Shown here: one piece after another, positions 10,425-21,774 of the stretch
Position numbering within the stretch: the first letter of the stretch is position 1
Layout of the letters: each line of letters starts with the position of its first letter
Source of the DNA: Acanthosepion esculentum
Taxonomy: Eukaryota > Mollusca > Cephalopoda > Sepiida > Sepiidae
Reading direction: 5' to 3'
Length of the DNA stretch: 64,000 nucleotides
NCBI GenBank assembly: GCA_964036315.1
Contig: OZ038517.1
Coordinates: 20,616,074 to 20,680,073, forward strand
Position numbers and translations under genes: made by a program
The notes under the pieces: model-generated
The model's input: only the letters and a program-made list of their open reading frames with translations
The model's database searches: none
What the model was told of the DNA's origin: nothing

Positions 10425-10910
10425 TGTATCTGTCTATATTTCTGAGATGAAGTATTATGTACACTATTTACATTATTCAGACTATTGTTCTCATCTTTGT
10501 TGCCATATTTATTACAATGTTTCAGCCGTTGTACGCTACAGCCTTCTTCAGGTGGTTGGAATGTCGAACTGAACCCTTTATTATCTGTCTATATTTCTGA
10601 GATGAGGTATTATGTACACTATTTACATTATTTGGACTACTGTTGTTATCTTTGTCGCCATATTTATTGCGTTTCGCAGTGGAGAACTTGGAGAGGGGAG
10701 TTAACAGGAGATAACTGATAACTGACATCCATTAAACATGGCACGTGGAACTAGAACAGTCTACCCTAGTGAGCGAAATAAAGGGTTTAGTTCGACATTC
10801 CAACCACCTGAAGAATGCCAGAGCGTACAACCCTCGAAATGTTGTAATAAATATGGCGACAGAGATGAGGACAATAGTTTGAATAATGTAAATAATGTTT
10901 ATGCTGGTTT
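10425..10910. repeat. tRNA-headed dispersed repeat, two partial copies
   Basis: The left part is in minus orientation (CTGAGATGAAGTATTATG, TTGCCATATTTATTACAATG, CCTTCTTCAGGTGGTTGGA, 10434-10590, then a second start to 10680). The right part is in plus orientation (10680-10900, ending GATGAGGACAATAG). It lacks the tRNA-like block, having GCAGTGGAGAACTTGGAGAG directly after the junction. Same family as 6.0 kb. Confidence 0.7.
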
Positions 10911-11409
10911 GCACATAGCACCAAATGTGAGTTAGTTTATAACCAAGGTACCGACATTTCACAGTATCTTGAAAAGACATATGTTGACTGAAAACAAAAT
11001 TTAAGTTTTGTTAAAACACTATAAGTATGTCCCCAATATCAGAAATGTTATTCCTCTTATCTACTGAAAAATATTTTACATTTTTGGAAATAAATTTTAT
11101 TATATCCAAGTCATAGTTTGTTTCTAAATTTCCGAGAAACTCTCCGAAGAAATTATTAATATATCAAAATTCTGTCTTTATCTTTTTCTTCTAACCAATG
11201 TGTGTCTGTGTCTCTATCAGGCCGTTTTGATAGGTTAGATCAGTGATTCTTAAGTTGAATTGATTTTATAAGGACAAATTATAGTCAGAAAATCCAGTTC
11301 TGAGTATAGATTCTTAGGATAACGCAGGAAAGATGATCAGATGACAAATAAAAATGGGAGAAGCTTAGGATTGTAAGGAGAGGAATGTGACTCAGGAAAA
11401 TGAAAAACA

Positions 11410-12512
11410 CTGTTGAAGCAAAAATAATCCCTGTAGTAAAAATCATTTTCCAATGCAGTCATATAGTAAATTCATTTCCAATGTATTCCTATAGTAAAAA
11501 TATTTTCCCAAAGGATTCCTATAGTAAAAATCATTTTTCAATGGATTCCTATAGTAAAAATCATTTTTCAATGGATTCTTACAGTAAAAATCATTTTCCA
11601 ATGCATTCCTGTAGTAAAAATCATTTCCCCATGCATTCCTAGAGTAAAAATCATTTTCCAATGCATTCCTACAGTAAAAATCATTTTCCACTGCTTTCCT
11701 ATAGTAAAAATCATTTTCCACTGCTTTCCTGTAGTAAAAATCATTTTCCAGTGCATTCCTATAGTAAAAATCATTTTCCAATGCATTCCTATAGTAAAAA
11801 TCATTTTCCACTGCTTTCCTGTAGTAAAAATCATTTTCCAGTGCATTCCTATAGTAAAAATCATTTTCCACTGCTTTCCTATAGTAAAAATCATTTCCCC
11901 GTGCATTCCTATTGTAAAAATCATTTTCCAATGCATTCCTATAGTAAAAATCATTTTCCAATGCATTCCAATAGTAAAAATCATTTTCCACTGCTTTCCT
12001 ATAGTAAAAATCATTTTCCAATGCATTCCAATAGTAAAAATCATTTTCCAGTGCATTCCTATAGTAAAAATCATTTTCCAATGCATTCCTATTGTAAAAA
12101 TCATTTTCCAATGCATTCCAATAGTAAAAATCATTTCCAATGCATTCCAATAGTAAAAATCATTTTCCAATGCATTCCAATAGTAAAAATCATTTTCCAC
12201 TGCTTTCCTGTAGTAAAAATCATTTTCCAGTGCTTTCCTGTAGTAAAAATCATTTCCCAATGCATTCCTGTAGTAAAAATCATTTTCCACTGCTTTCCTA
12301 TAGTAAAAATCATTTTCCAGTGCATTCCTATAGTAAAAATCATTTTCCACTGCTTTCCTATAGTAAAAATCATTTTCCAATGCATTCCTATAATAAAAAT
12401 CATTTTCCAATGCATTCCAATAGTAAAAATCATTTCCCCATGCATTCCTATAGTAAAAATCATTTCCCAATGGATTCTTATAGTAAAAATCATTTTTTAA
12501 TGCATTCACATC
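11410..12512. repeat. 30-bp minisatellite array, second locus
   Basis: About 36 tandem units of the same 30-bp sequence as at 7.5-9.06 kb (TAGTAAAAATCATTTTCC plus a TGCATTCCTA-type end). It has a distinct variant set (CACTGCTTTCC, CAGTGCATTCC, TGCATTCCAA) absent from the first array. Long stop-free frames on both strands (up to 313 residues on the minus strand) are a consequence of the 30-bp period. Confidence 0.97.
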
Positions 12513-13855
12513 AAGGGAAGTTTAGTAAATATCATAAAGGTTGTTTTATGGCTGATCTCTTTATTGTGAGAGAATTAAATTTGTTAATTCTACTGGAAAC
12601 CAATATTATCCACAAATGTGGTGGAGAGCCAGGAAATTTACCAGATTTCACTTTTGCCAAAACTCTCATAGCCATCATGAAGGACTGTGTTGATAATGCC
12701 TACAGTGCAGAAGCATCCTTGAAGTCAAGGGGCAACCACTATCTATCCTCCATAACCTCCCAATATTCACTTCCTTCTGCCTCTTCTTAGATTCATATCA
12801 TATACTTCATTCAGTATCCCTCTACCATGAGTGGCTCTTGAGCCTTGCATTGGTTGAACTTCTGTAAAAAAAAAAAAATGATTTCTCTTTATTAGGTGAT
12901 TTAATGTGTTGTTCTACAGCACATGGTCAGTAGTCAACTTCTGCTTGTCTCTTAGTTTACTATATACTTTGTATGTCTTCTATTTAACATATGTAAATAG
13001 GTACAATTCTATTTACAAATCCACTGCACCTCCCTGAACCAAAGTGGTTTAATGCGTTTGGTTGTTCTTGAACTTCTACAACCTCTTAACTCCTCTCCCC
13101 CTTGAAGTTTATGTCCTGTTCTTTTTAATGGAGATCTTGGTCTCATTTCATCTTCTTTCATGTCTGAGTCACTCTCGCTATCATCCAAAGGCTCATCTTA
13201 TATTGCATTGTCCTGATCTGAAGAACTCATCCTTTCTTCTCTGTCAAGGTCTTCTTTTATCACATCTTCTTCCTCTTCAATTCTGGGTCATAATTGGTCA
13301 CAATAGGCTAATTAGGCTTTTTCCTTTCTTTGATATAATAGTCGTGTTATGTCTTCTTTGTATGATGAAATTAGCTCTCTCAGGACTTGCTACTTTGTCT
13401 TATACCATATAGGGGTGCAAATAGTTTATAACAAGATCTGTATATATCATGCTTGTCAAAAAAGATTCAAGGTTAATGAGTTATTAACAGATTGGTAAAG
13501 CAAAACAAACTTTGTTCAGGCACAAAAAAAATATGGTTTGGCAGGAGGCCAAGAATTTTGCTTGACATCAATCTCTCTGAGAGTCTTGGAGATATCATGA
13601 AAGTGCTGGTTGAAAATATCCTCTTGGATTTGCTCAAAATACCATGGCATTCTTCCTAGTATTTGATGAAGCTTATTAGTAAAATTTTGGATGACTAATA
13701 ATGTATTCAGTGATCTGCTTTACCCACTTAAAACAACATTTGATTTCATGAAGGTTTTCTTACCAGGGAATCCAAAAATATCGATAGTATGTTGATTTGG
13801 GATTGCTTGCAAAAAAAAACCCCAAAAAACTTTTAAACATAATTAGTGGATTTGA
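12513..13855. other. Unassigned DNA between repeats
   Basis: No confident gene. The minisatellite frame runs on into unique sequence to 12790, with a run of residues FTFAKTLIAIMKDCVDNA; I do not recognise it. The 116-residue hydrophobic plus frame at 13062-13412 comes from a pyrimidine-rich strand and lacks domain signatures. At 12820-12845 a GAGTGGCTCTTGAGCCTTGC block matches, inverted, 3395-3420 and 31258-31285. Confidence 0.4.
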
Positions 13856-14175
13856 GTATCCTCTAAAAAATAATGTTTAAGTGATAAAAATCTGTTGGAT
13901 TAATATATAAAAAATACGTTAATTCTTTAGAAAATGCTTTGTTTATGGTTTGATATGAAATTTCGAGAGGCTATGATGAGAAAGATTTTACTGCAAACCA
14001 CTGTTCAGCCTTGATGGATCAGCAATGTCCTTCATGGCTGAGTCAGTATAAGAACATCAGATCTAATAACAGTTTCTTCTGCCAAGAGTGGGGACGCAGG
14101 TTAAAATTCTTCCAGAGGGTACCTATTTTTCTTTAATAAGATTTCTCAAATATTCAAGCTAGCTATTAGGCAATA
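13855..14175 (+). repeat. Dispersed repeat (TTTCTCAAATATTCA family)
   Basis: Shares ordered blocks with 46870-47255: TAATGTTTAAGTGATAAAA, AAATGCTTTGTTTA, TGATCTAAT-type middle, and CTTTAATAAGATTTCTC. The 46.9-kb copy has GGTACAAATCC, similar to a tRNA B box, so this may be a tRNA-derived SINE. Both copies are diverged. Confidence 0.55.
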
Positions 14176-14204
14176 ATAAATATACAGTTTAAAAATGAAA
14201 ACTG

Positions 14205-14208
<4 letters not shown>

Positions 14209-14299
<91 letters not shown>

Positions 14300-14301
14300 A
14301 T
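14209..14301. repeat. (TG)n(TA)n(TG)n microsatellite
   Basis: About 24 TG, then about 14 TA, then 5 TG units. Confidence 0.97.
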
Positions 14302-14969
14302 TGCCTTATCAGTTACTCCTTAATACACTGTAAACAAATTAATATATTTAGAATTTGTTTTAGATTCAAGTGAAAATGGAATAAAATAATAATGAAGAGT
14401 GTATTTGTCTGGGGGGGGGGGAGCAATAATAAAAAGATGAAATCAAGCTAGTAATCTTATAATAATGAAGAGTGTATTGATCCAGAGTGTTATGATAAAA
14501 AGCAACAATAAGATGGAGTAAAATTAATAATAATGATAAGTAAATACGTCATCTAAATTAAAAAAAAAAATAAAATGGGTTTAATTTCCTTGAGCTGTAG
14601 TTTGACATGTTTCAATTCTTTGATCCAAGATCAGTGGCATAATCTTTTGAATGAGAAGTACGTCTAAATATTCATCTTTTTCAGCTGATATCCAAGCTTT
14701 TCTTCCAATGGAATTAAAAGCAGTGACCTATTTCTATTTTGAGAAACAGAACCACTTCCACAATCTGCTTCTTACACTAAGGAACGATAGCATGCTTTCT
14801 AGACCAAAATCAGAATTAGCAGTACTCATAATTTCAGAGGAACATGGTTTTCTAATGCTGGCTCAAAATTATAATTAGTTGGTTCTCTTTTGGCAAAGCA
14901 TAGCCATATTATCTATTTTCTATTACTAGAATTCGCAGTATATTTTGTTAGATTGAACAAAATCTAATC

Positions 14970-15557
14970 ATGAACACAAAAAAACCTGTAGCCCAATACT
15001 GTACATATATCTTTTACCCAGTTATTGTAACAGAGAATCAGGTCAATCTGATAAGAGACTCAGAGTTGGTTGTATTTTGTGCTGTAAGCACCAGGAGTTG
15101 TGTCCTCTTCCACAATGGGCTACTGAGAGAAGACATTCTACTTAGAGTAGGTGGTGCTGACTATTTGGATATGAACGATAGTGGACGGGTATTAGCCAAT
15201 AGTCACAGAACCTATTGTCTGGTTCCCAATAATGGGGTCCAGAAACTCCTAGAGGAAGCAGATCTGAACAATGGAGTTGACAAACTCCTAGAGGAAACAG
15301 ATCTGAACAATGGAGCCAACAAACTCCTAGAGGGAGCAGATCTGAACAATGGAGTTGACAAACTCCTAGAGGGATCAGATCTGAACAATGGGGCTGACAA
15401 ACTCCTAGAGGAAACAGATCTGAACAATGGAGCCAACAAACTCCTAGAGGGAGCAAATCTGAATAATGGGGTCCAGAAACTCCTAGAGGGAACAGATCTG
15501 AACAATGGGGCTGACACACTCCTAGAGGGAGCAGATCTGAACAATGGGGTCCAGTAA
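14970..15557 (+). CDS. Repeat-containing ORF, 195 residues, uncertain gene
   Basis: An open frame starts MNTKKPVAQYCTY. After about 80 residues it enters a tandem repeat of 13 residues (NNGVDKLLEEADL and variants with Gly/Ala and Glu/Gly changes), about nine copies encoded by a 39-bp minisatellite (about 15225-15600). The changes between copies are mostly frame-neutral, but the minus strand is also open through the whole array. An open frame is therefore weak evidence for protein. A translated protein would have Leu-Leu-Glu heptad-like helices. No domain is recognised. Probably a non-coding minisatellite. Confidence 0.2.
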   Translation: MNTKKPVAQYCTYIFYPVIVTENQVNLIRDSELVVFCAVSTRSCVLFHNGLLREDILLRVGGADYLDMNDSGRVLANSHRTYCLVPNNGVQKLLEEADLNNGVDKLLEETDLNNGANKLLEGADLNNGVDKLLEGSDLNNGADKLLEETDLNNGANKLLEGANLNNGVQKLLEGTDLNNGADTLLEGADLNNGVQ

Positions 15558-15600
15558 CTCCTAAAGGGAAATATTTCCAACAATGGCGTCCACAAACCTC
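15225..15600. repeat. 39-bp minisatellite, about nine units
   Basis: Units contain CAGATCTGAACAATGG and AACTCCTAGAGG. Variants alternate between GGGGTCCAG, GGAGTTGAC, GGAGCCAAC and GGGGCTGAC. It is unrelated to the 30-bp family and more GC-rich than its surroundings. Confidence 0.95.
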
Positions 15601-16555
15601 TTGAGGTAGGGTTCCCATCCTAGAGTCCATGGACCCACAAAGCTGAATTGGTAATTTTGAGAGATAGAAATTGTGAGAATGGAAAATAGTGGTTGCAGGC
15701 AAGCAAGATTTTGCATGTATTCGAGTCATTTACAGTTACTATGTAAAACTATAAAAAAGTGTAATTTACTCAAATAATTATGTATGTTTTCTCAAATGTA
15801 GGTCAATTGGCAACACTTTTTATTTCTATCACAAAATATAAATATTCTCACTTTTCTTGAAAAGTTCATTTATCCTCATAAATTTTTGCTTTCTTTGACA
15901 TTGTTGATATTTTTTCCTTTTCGTTTCACTTATGTAGTCTTTCTTCTTTAAACATCAGTTTATTTAATAATCTTCTCTCAAACCGCTTTCTATCAAACTG
16001 GTCTGTTTGTGTTAGTTGTCTTTTAGCTCGTGCACCATCTCCGCCCCAGTGAGATCAGATCTATTCCTCCTCTTGCAATGGAATCCTCATATTTTTTTTA
16101 TTGTGCCTGCACCTCCATAAAAATTTGAGTAGGCAAATTTATCACTTTTCATTTAATATAAAGAAAAAACAAATTTGTATAACGTACATAAAAATTATTT
16201 CCGCTTTCAGTAATATGGGTTGTCAGATTTATTTCTTATAAAATTTAAAAGAAAAAGGAAGCAGACAGTGTCACAAAGTACATTTGTACCTTCTCGCCAC
16301 GTAACTAATAAAGAATGATAGTGATACTGAGTTTTCTTCCCTTCCCCGGAGAAGAACTAGAACAGAACCTGTTGACCTTAAAATTGATTGACTGTCTGCA
16401 TTTGGTGGGTAGGTGAAGCTCATTACAACTACTGCAAAAGTATGAAATGGGGGAAGGGATAAATGTATTAAGCTTATGAAAATTTGAAGAAAATAGTAGT
16501 CAAGAAAATACTTCTCCATGAGTAACATGTGAGTCACAGGGTGTGAGATTCAGAT
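15600..16555. other. Unassigned AT-rich DNA
   Basis: No repeat family or coding signature recognised. The 88-residue minus frame at 16271-16537 has no motif that I can name. Confidence 0.4.
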
Positions 16556-18480
16556 CTCTGCGATAGGAAATGTTTTCTACTATAGCAATTCATCAGAAAA
16601 TGCTATTTACCATAGAAAGGCAATAGTAAATGTTCCTACATTAGCAATGTGTTGGGAAAAGATTTTTACTATAGCAATACATTGAAAAATACTTTCTCCC
16701 TTAGCAGTGCCTCTGAAAATACTTCATGCTATTGTAATGCATCTGAAAATGCCGTCTACCATATAAATGCAAGGCAAAGGCATTCTATAATAGCAATGCA
16801 TCAGAAAATGCTTTTCACTATAGCCATCCATCAGAAAAGGCTTTCTACTATAGGAATACAATAGTAAAGGCTTTCCACACTAGCATTGCATCGGAACATG
16901 ATTTCTACTATAGTAATGTGTCGGAAAATGCTTTTTACTATTGCAATACATCAACAAAGGCATTCTACACTTGCAATGCACTGTAAAATTTTTTTCTACC
17001 ATGGAAATGCAAAAGAAAAACAATTTCTACATAACCAATAAATTGTAAACTGTTTTCTATTATAGAAATACTTTCCAAGCTAGCAATGTGTCAGAAAATA
17101 CTTTTTACAATAGGATTACATCAAAAAAGGATATCTCCCATAACAATTCAATGGTAAAGGCTTTCTACTATCACAATACAACAGAAAATGCATCTACTAT
17201 AGCAATGCATCAGAAAATGTTTTCTGCTATAGCAATGCACCAGGAAATGTTTTCTGCTAAAGCAATGCACCAGAAAATGTTTTCTGCTATAGCAATGCAC
17301 CAGGAAATGTTTTCTGCTATAGCAATGGATCAGGAAATGTTTTCTGCTATAGCAATGCACCAGGGAAATGTTTTCTGCTATAGCAATGCATTGAAAATGT
17401 TTTCTACTATAGCAATGCACCAGAAAATGTTTTCTGTTATAGCAATGGATCAGGAAATGTTTTCTGCTATAGCAATGCATCAGAAAATGTTTTCTATCAC
17501 AATACAAGAGAAAATGCATCTACTATAGCAATGCATTGAAAATGTTTTCTGCTATAGCAATGCACCAGGAAATGTTTTCTGCTATAGCAATGCACCAGGA
17601 AATGTTTTCTGCTATAGCAATGGATCAGGAAATGTTTTCTGCTATAGCAATGCACCAGGGAAATGTTTTCTGCTATAGCAATGCATTGAAAATGTTTTCT
17701 ACTATAGCAATGCACCAGAAAATGTTTTCTGTTATAGCAATGGATCAGGAAATGTTTTCTGCTATAGCAATGCATCGAAAAATGTTTTCTGCTATAGCAA
17801 TGCATCAGAAAATGTTTTCTATCACAATACAAGAGAAAATGCATCTACTATAGCAATGCATTGAAAATGTTTTCTGCTATAACAATGCATCAGAAAATGT
17901 TTCTGCTATAGCAATACATTAGAAAATGTATTCTGCTATAACAATGCATCAGAAAATGTTTTCTACTATAGCAATGTATCAAATGTTTTCTGCTATAGCA
18001 ATACATTAGAAAATGTTTTCTACTATAGCAATGTATCAGGAAATGTTTTCTACTATAGCAATGCATCAGAAAATGTTTTCTAGTATAGCAATGCATCAAA
18101 AAATGTTTTCTGCTATAACAATCCATCAGGAAATGTTTTCTCCTATAGCAATGCATTAGAAAATGCATCTACTGTAGCAATGCATCAGAAAATGTTTTCT
18201 GTTATAGCAATGCATCAGAAAATGTTTTCTAATATAGCAATGCATCAGAAAATGTTTTCTAATATAGCAATGCATCAGGAAATGCTTTCTGCTATAACAA
18301 CGCATCAGAAAAATGTTTTCTACTATAGCAATGTATCAGGAAATGTTTTCTGCTATAACAATACATCAGAAAATGTTTTCTACTATAGCAATGCATCAGA
18401 AAATGTTTTTCTACTATAGCAATGCATTGGAAAATGTTTCTTACCATAGCAATGCACCAGAAAATGAATCTCAATTAAAA
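16555..18480. repeat. 30-bp minisatellite array, inverted diverged subfamily
   Basis: About 60 units, each with ACTATAGCAATGCATCAG then AAAATGTTTTCT. The reverse complement matches the 7.5-kb unit at most positions, so this is the same family in opposite orientation. The left third is strongly diverged. The middle contains a segmental duplication of about 325 bp (17190-17515 and 17516-17845, both ending ATCACAATACAAGAG). Stop-free frames on both strands are period artefacts. Confidence 0.95.
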
Positions 18481-18905
18481 TGTCATAGAAACAATTATCC
18501 TATAGAAAATCACTTGTAATGATTCTCCATTTAAATGTCTTGAAATCCGTCATCCTATGGAAATGCATTGGAAATGATTCTTTAGTAAAATGTCTTGTAA
18601 ACAGTTATCTTATATAGATGCATTTAAAATGATTATTTATTAAAGTGTCTTGGAAGCAGTCATACCATAGAAAGGCTTCGGAAATTAATCTTTTTTTAAA
18701 TATCTTTGGAACAGTTATCCCATATAGATGCATTGGAAATTATTCTTTATTAGAATGTCTTGGGAACAGTCATCCTATAGAAATTCATTGGAAATGATTC
18801 TTTATTAAAATGTATTGGAAATAGTTACAGAAATTCACTGGAAATGGTTCTTTATTAAAATATCTTGGAAACAGTCATCCTATAGAGATGCCTTGTAATT
18901 CCTTC
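18480..18905. repeat. Minisatellite with about 56-bp dimeric unit
   Basis: About seven units with ATCCTATAGAAATGCATTGG, AAATGATTCTTTATTAAAAT and GTCTTGGAAACAGTT. It continues directly from the 30-bp array, and half of the unit resembles it. The unit can be read as a diverged dimer of the 30-bp monomer. The same 56-bp unit recurs at 22490-22905. Confidence 0.9.
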
Positions 18906-18919
18906 TTTTTAGCTTCAGC

Positions 18920-19190
18920 CTATTCTATAATATTGACTGTTGCAAGTAAGCTAATTTCCTCATTGTCTGAAAATTCCTTTTCAAGATGATTGCTTTCACA
19001 AGAGTCTTCCTCTAGATTTTTTTTTTTTATAGTTAAGAAAGTTTTTCCACTTTGCCAAAGTGGGTCTTCCCCCTCAACACATACATTTAAAATAATTTTA
19101 TTTTTGCCAGTAGCTTTTCCAGCACAACTGATAACTTTCATTTTCTTCCAAGAAGGATCATTGTCTGATGTCACTTTGTACATTATCTCT
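18920..19190 (-). pseudogene. Copia-type linker after integrase
   Basis: The minus frame starts MYKVTSDNDPSWKKMKVISC, then AGKATGKNK, followed by an acidic stretch. A segment of the S-R-A-G-K-A-T-G-K type precedes the reverse transcriptase in some invertebrate Copia polyproteins, from memory and not checked by search. The acidic tail (NLEEDSCESNHLEKE) ends at the break. Confidence 0.5.
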
Positions 19191-19209
19191 TACCCTATTC
19201 TTGGTAAAA

Positions 19210-19620
19210 TTACATTATCATTTTTGATGGATGTCCAACCCTTTTGGGATCCTGACTGCTTCTCAGTTCATGATTTTTTGCATTGTCACTCATGGAAGGA
19301 TTAATATTTTTTTCCATGACATCTTCAAAATCTGTTTTTTGAATATCTTGGTCTGCTAAAGAATCATCTTCCAAATTTTCTGTATTGGAAGGGTTCTCAT
19401 CCATTGTTGGCACATTGAATTTTTCAACAAAATCATTTTTATACATTTTTTTCCGCAAATGATATGGATGGACTCTAACATAGCTTCCTCCATGCTTGAC
19501 CGACACCTGTTTGTTTTCAGTTCTTATAACTGTTCCTGGTCTCATCCAATGGCTTAATTCATTTCTCTTAAAATATACAAGATCTTTCTTTCTATATTTA
19601 ATAGCAGTAACGGGTTTCAT
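19210..19620 (-). pseudogene. Integrase C-terminal region of Copia-type element
   Basis: The minus frame reads KPVTAIKYRKKDLVYFKRNE, HWMRPGTVIRT and HGGSYVRVHPYHLRKK, a compact beta-rich basic module like an integrase C-terminal (chromodomain/SH3-like) DNA-binding domain. An Asp/Glu-rich tail follows. It is separated by a frameshift from the core upstream. Confidence 0.55.
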
Positions 19621-19639
19621 TTTTTGATGGAAAGCTCTT

Positions 19640-20310
19640 AGAATTTTTCAAATGACTCGGCCTGAATAAAGCCTTTTCTTGCTGTATTCATAATATTCAA
19701 GGTGTTAGCTATGGGTTCGCTTGATGTAACACCTTCTAAAGCTGGGAGTTTATTTATCAAAACAAAAGACAAATTAGGATTTTGTCTAAATACCAGTTGA
19801 TTTGGACTATAACCATTGACATTATGCAAAGTATTTTTGGAGCTCAGTGACCAAGCAATGGCAAGTTCAAAGCTGCAACTAGTGTCTTCCATAGTTTTGA
19901 GTACCGTTTCATTAAGTATACCATTCTGGCACTCATTTAATCCATTGCTTCATGGACCTTGTGCTGGTGTAGTTTGTACAATAATATATAAATTCTGAGC
20001 TTCATTATCAAATTCTCGCCCATTATCAGTTAGAAAACTAAAAGGAGATCTAAAATATACAATCCAAAACTGAAATACAATGTTAATAATTTCTGAACTT
20101 TCTTTTCACTTTATTACAGAAGCTTCAGTGTATCTGGTGAAACGATCTATTAAATGAAGAATTTTGATCCCTTTATCTTTTTTTTTTTATGTCCCTAGAT
20201 ACCATTTCATTGAAGTGTTTTACTAAAGAGAAACCAACAATGGTCTTGTGTGGTGCTCTCTTGTATTTTAAGCATATTTCACAATTGGAAGTAATTTTCT
20301 GAAGCTATTT
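19640..20310 (-). pseudogene. Copia-type integrase catalytic core, broken
   Basis: In broken minus frames the pieces are a conserved LIDRFTRYTEASV-like stretch (about 20100-20160), FLTDNGREFDNEAQN (about 19990-20035), GPWSNGLNECQNG (about 19925-19960), and the frame 19892-19638 with AIAWSLSSKNTLHNVNGYSP followed by NQLVFRQNPN. D, D and E of the DDE triad can be assigned to IDRF, TDNG and LNE. This is the rve integrase fold of LTR retrotransposons. Stops interrupt it. Confidence 0.6.
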
Positions 20311-20588
20311 CATAAGTTCAACATCAAGAACAGTACTACATCTTTCAAGAGAGTACTCATCATCTCATAACTTGGATGACTAAATTGCTTGTGAAGTATT
20401 TCTGCTAGCTGCTCCAAAATTCTTATTTTTAATACCCCTTCGAACAATACTTTCATTCTTTTTTTGAAACCTGGTGTGGTAAGAGGGATGTAATAATGCC
20501 CAGAGTTAGTGCAGAAAAGCTGTAACTTTTGGCCAAGCATGGACACGCTATAATTTTTAAAATTCAGAACAGTATTAGCCTTCTTCAT
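20310..20588 (-). pseudogene. Integrase N-terminal region fragment
   Basis: The minus frame has FKNYSVSMLGQKLQLFCTNS, GHYYIPLTT, then LHKQFSHPSYEMM. The H-x5-H-like arrangement is what remains of the zinc-binding HHCC module that opens the integrase; the CC half is lost after the frame break. Confidence 0.5.
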
Positions 20589-20659
20589 AGCATCTTTGAT
20601 GAATAAAAGAGATATTTCAGACTCTACTACATCAGCATGAATTTCAACATTTTTTCCTG

Positions 20660-21274
20660 CTAATATACAGGGTAACTTAGAAAGATGGATTTCAAGTGTT
20701 GGCCATCTCTAAATTTAAATGTAACCCTCCTATCCTCTGATTTCATGTTTCTTTTAACTTTCTCTGGCAAAGTATTTAGGCACAAGTTATACCAAGTCAA
20801 ACCGCACACTGACCTGGAATAACCAGAGTCCAAAATCATGGCACCAATAGTTTGTCCTAGGAGCATACTATCCCCAGAGTTATTGTGATTCATAAGTACA
20901 ATATTGGCCTTGAATACTTGCTCATTTCCTTTACGAAAGACATGTTGACAATTTTTAGTCCAGTGTATGGTAGATTCACAAATAGCACATCTAGAGGGTT
21001 TACCATCAGGTCCAAGAGGATTTTGTTTCTTGGTTTTATCATTTTGACAATTGGTATGGCTTTGGCTTCTTTTACCGAGTCTATTGCCTCTCCATCTTTT
21101 ACCACGATAATACTTCTGTTGATTTCTGTGGACAGAGCTATACATTATTTCCGTTGTCTGTGCATTACTATTTTCATCCAAAGATTGAGCTAAGTGCACA
21201 TCTGGCTCAGACTTTATTTGATAGATTGCTGGTGAGGAAGTGCTCATTAAAGTCCACGGTCTAACACCCATCAC
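20660..21274 (-). pseudogene. Gag zinc knuckle and aspartic protease
   Basis: The 204-residue minus frame has a basic region (KRWRGNRLGKRSQSHTN), a clear CCHC knuckle C-A-I-C-E-S-T-I-H-W-T-K-N-C (Cx2Cx4Hx4C), and about 55 residues later AMILDSGYSRSVCG. There D-S-G is the catalytic aspartyl protease motif of Copia elements. The downstream KFRDGQHLKS fits the protease body. This is the best-preserved piece of the element. Confidence 0.7.
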
Positions 21275-21310
21275 CTATTTTTTTTATTTGAACTGTCATT
21301 TCCTTGAGTG

Positions 21311-21746
21311 TTATGTACCGATGGCAGCCATTATTAGTTTTTCATTGTCTTCTCCTAGATTGGCACTCTTGAGGGCTCTGTAAGCCAATACAGCATCAGT
21401 TACTGATCCAAATTCTATAATAAAATTGGCGATAGTGATATTTTGTGGTTTAATATATTTTTCAAGATTTCCATATACAATCAGAGCTACTTGATTAGTA
21501 TCCATCTTGAATAGAGAGTCCAACTTTTTTTTAAATAACTTCTTTCCTTCCTCTATTTCATTTATCAGAGTTCATTTCCAGCACTGCTTCTCTGGTTTTA
21601 CCATTTAAACTCAAAAATACAATTGGAGTTCTTCTTCTCATATCTATATTAGTTGCCGTTTCTTAGAACTTCATTTCTTTTTTCCCAGAATGGTACTTTT
21701 CTGAGATAAGCACTAGTGGGGCTAAGAACTTACCATTTGTAGCCAT
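21311..21746 (-). pseudogene. Copia-type Gag N-terminal half
   Basis: A minus-strand start at 21746 reads MATNGKFLAPLVLISEKYHS, then, past a stop, TATNIDMRRRTPIVFLSLNG followed by KTREAVLEM. It continues in the frame 21523-21311 (FKMDTNQVALIVYGNLEKYI and ITIANFIIEFGSVTDAVLAY). This alpha-helical region matches the expected capsid part of Gag. At least two stops or frameshifts separate it from the knuckle. Confidence 0.55.
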
Positions 21747-21774
21747 TTGTCTTTTAATTTATGAACATTTCTGT

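Larger units (their letters stand above)
18905..21750 (-). mobile_element. Degenerate Copia-type LTR retrotransposon, internal region
   Basis: Read on the minus strand the order is Gag, CCHC knuckle, aspartic protease (D-S-G), HHCC-like and integrase core, then a linker. Protease directly followed by integrase is the Ty1/Copia order, with reverse transcriptase last. Reverse transcriptase and RNase H are missing, because the element stops at 18905 against minisatellite. No LTR was identified on either side. Several frameshifts and stops make it non-functional. A LINE 3' fragment lies immediately upstream (21775-22290). Confidence 0.7.

Noticed and set aside
11443..12509. 235- and 313-residue minus frames, the longest in the window
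   Set aside because: Same minisatellite artefact; the plus strand is open over the same region (279 residues).
13062..13412. 116-residue hydrophobic frame
   Set aside because: A pyrimidine-rich strand gives Leu/Phe/Ser; no conserved motif, and no start context or splice evidence.
14970..15557. Leucine-rich repeat protein gene
   Set aside because: The 13-residue repeat lacks the LxxLxLxxN pattern, the opposite strand is equally open, and nothing outside the array is conserved-looking.
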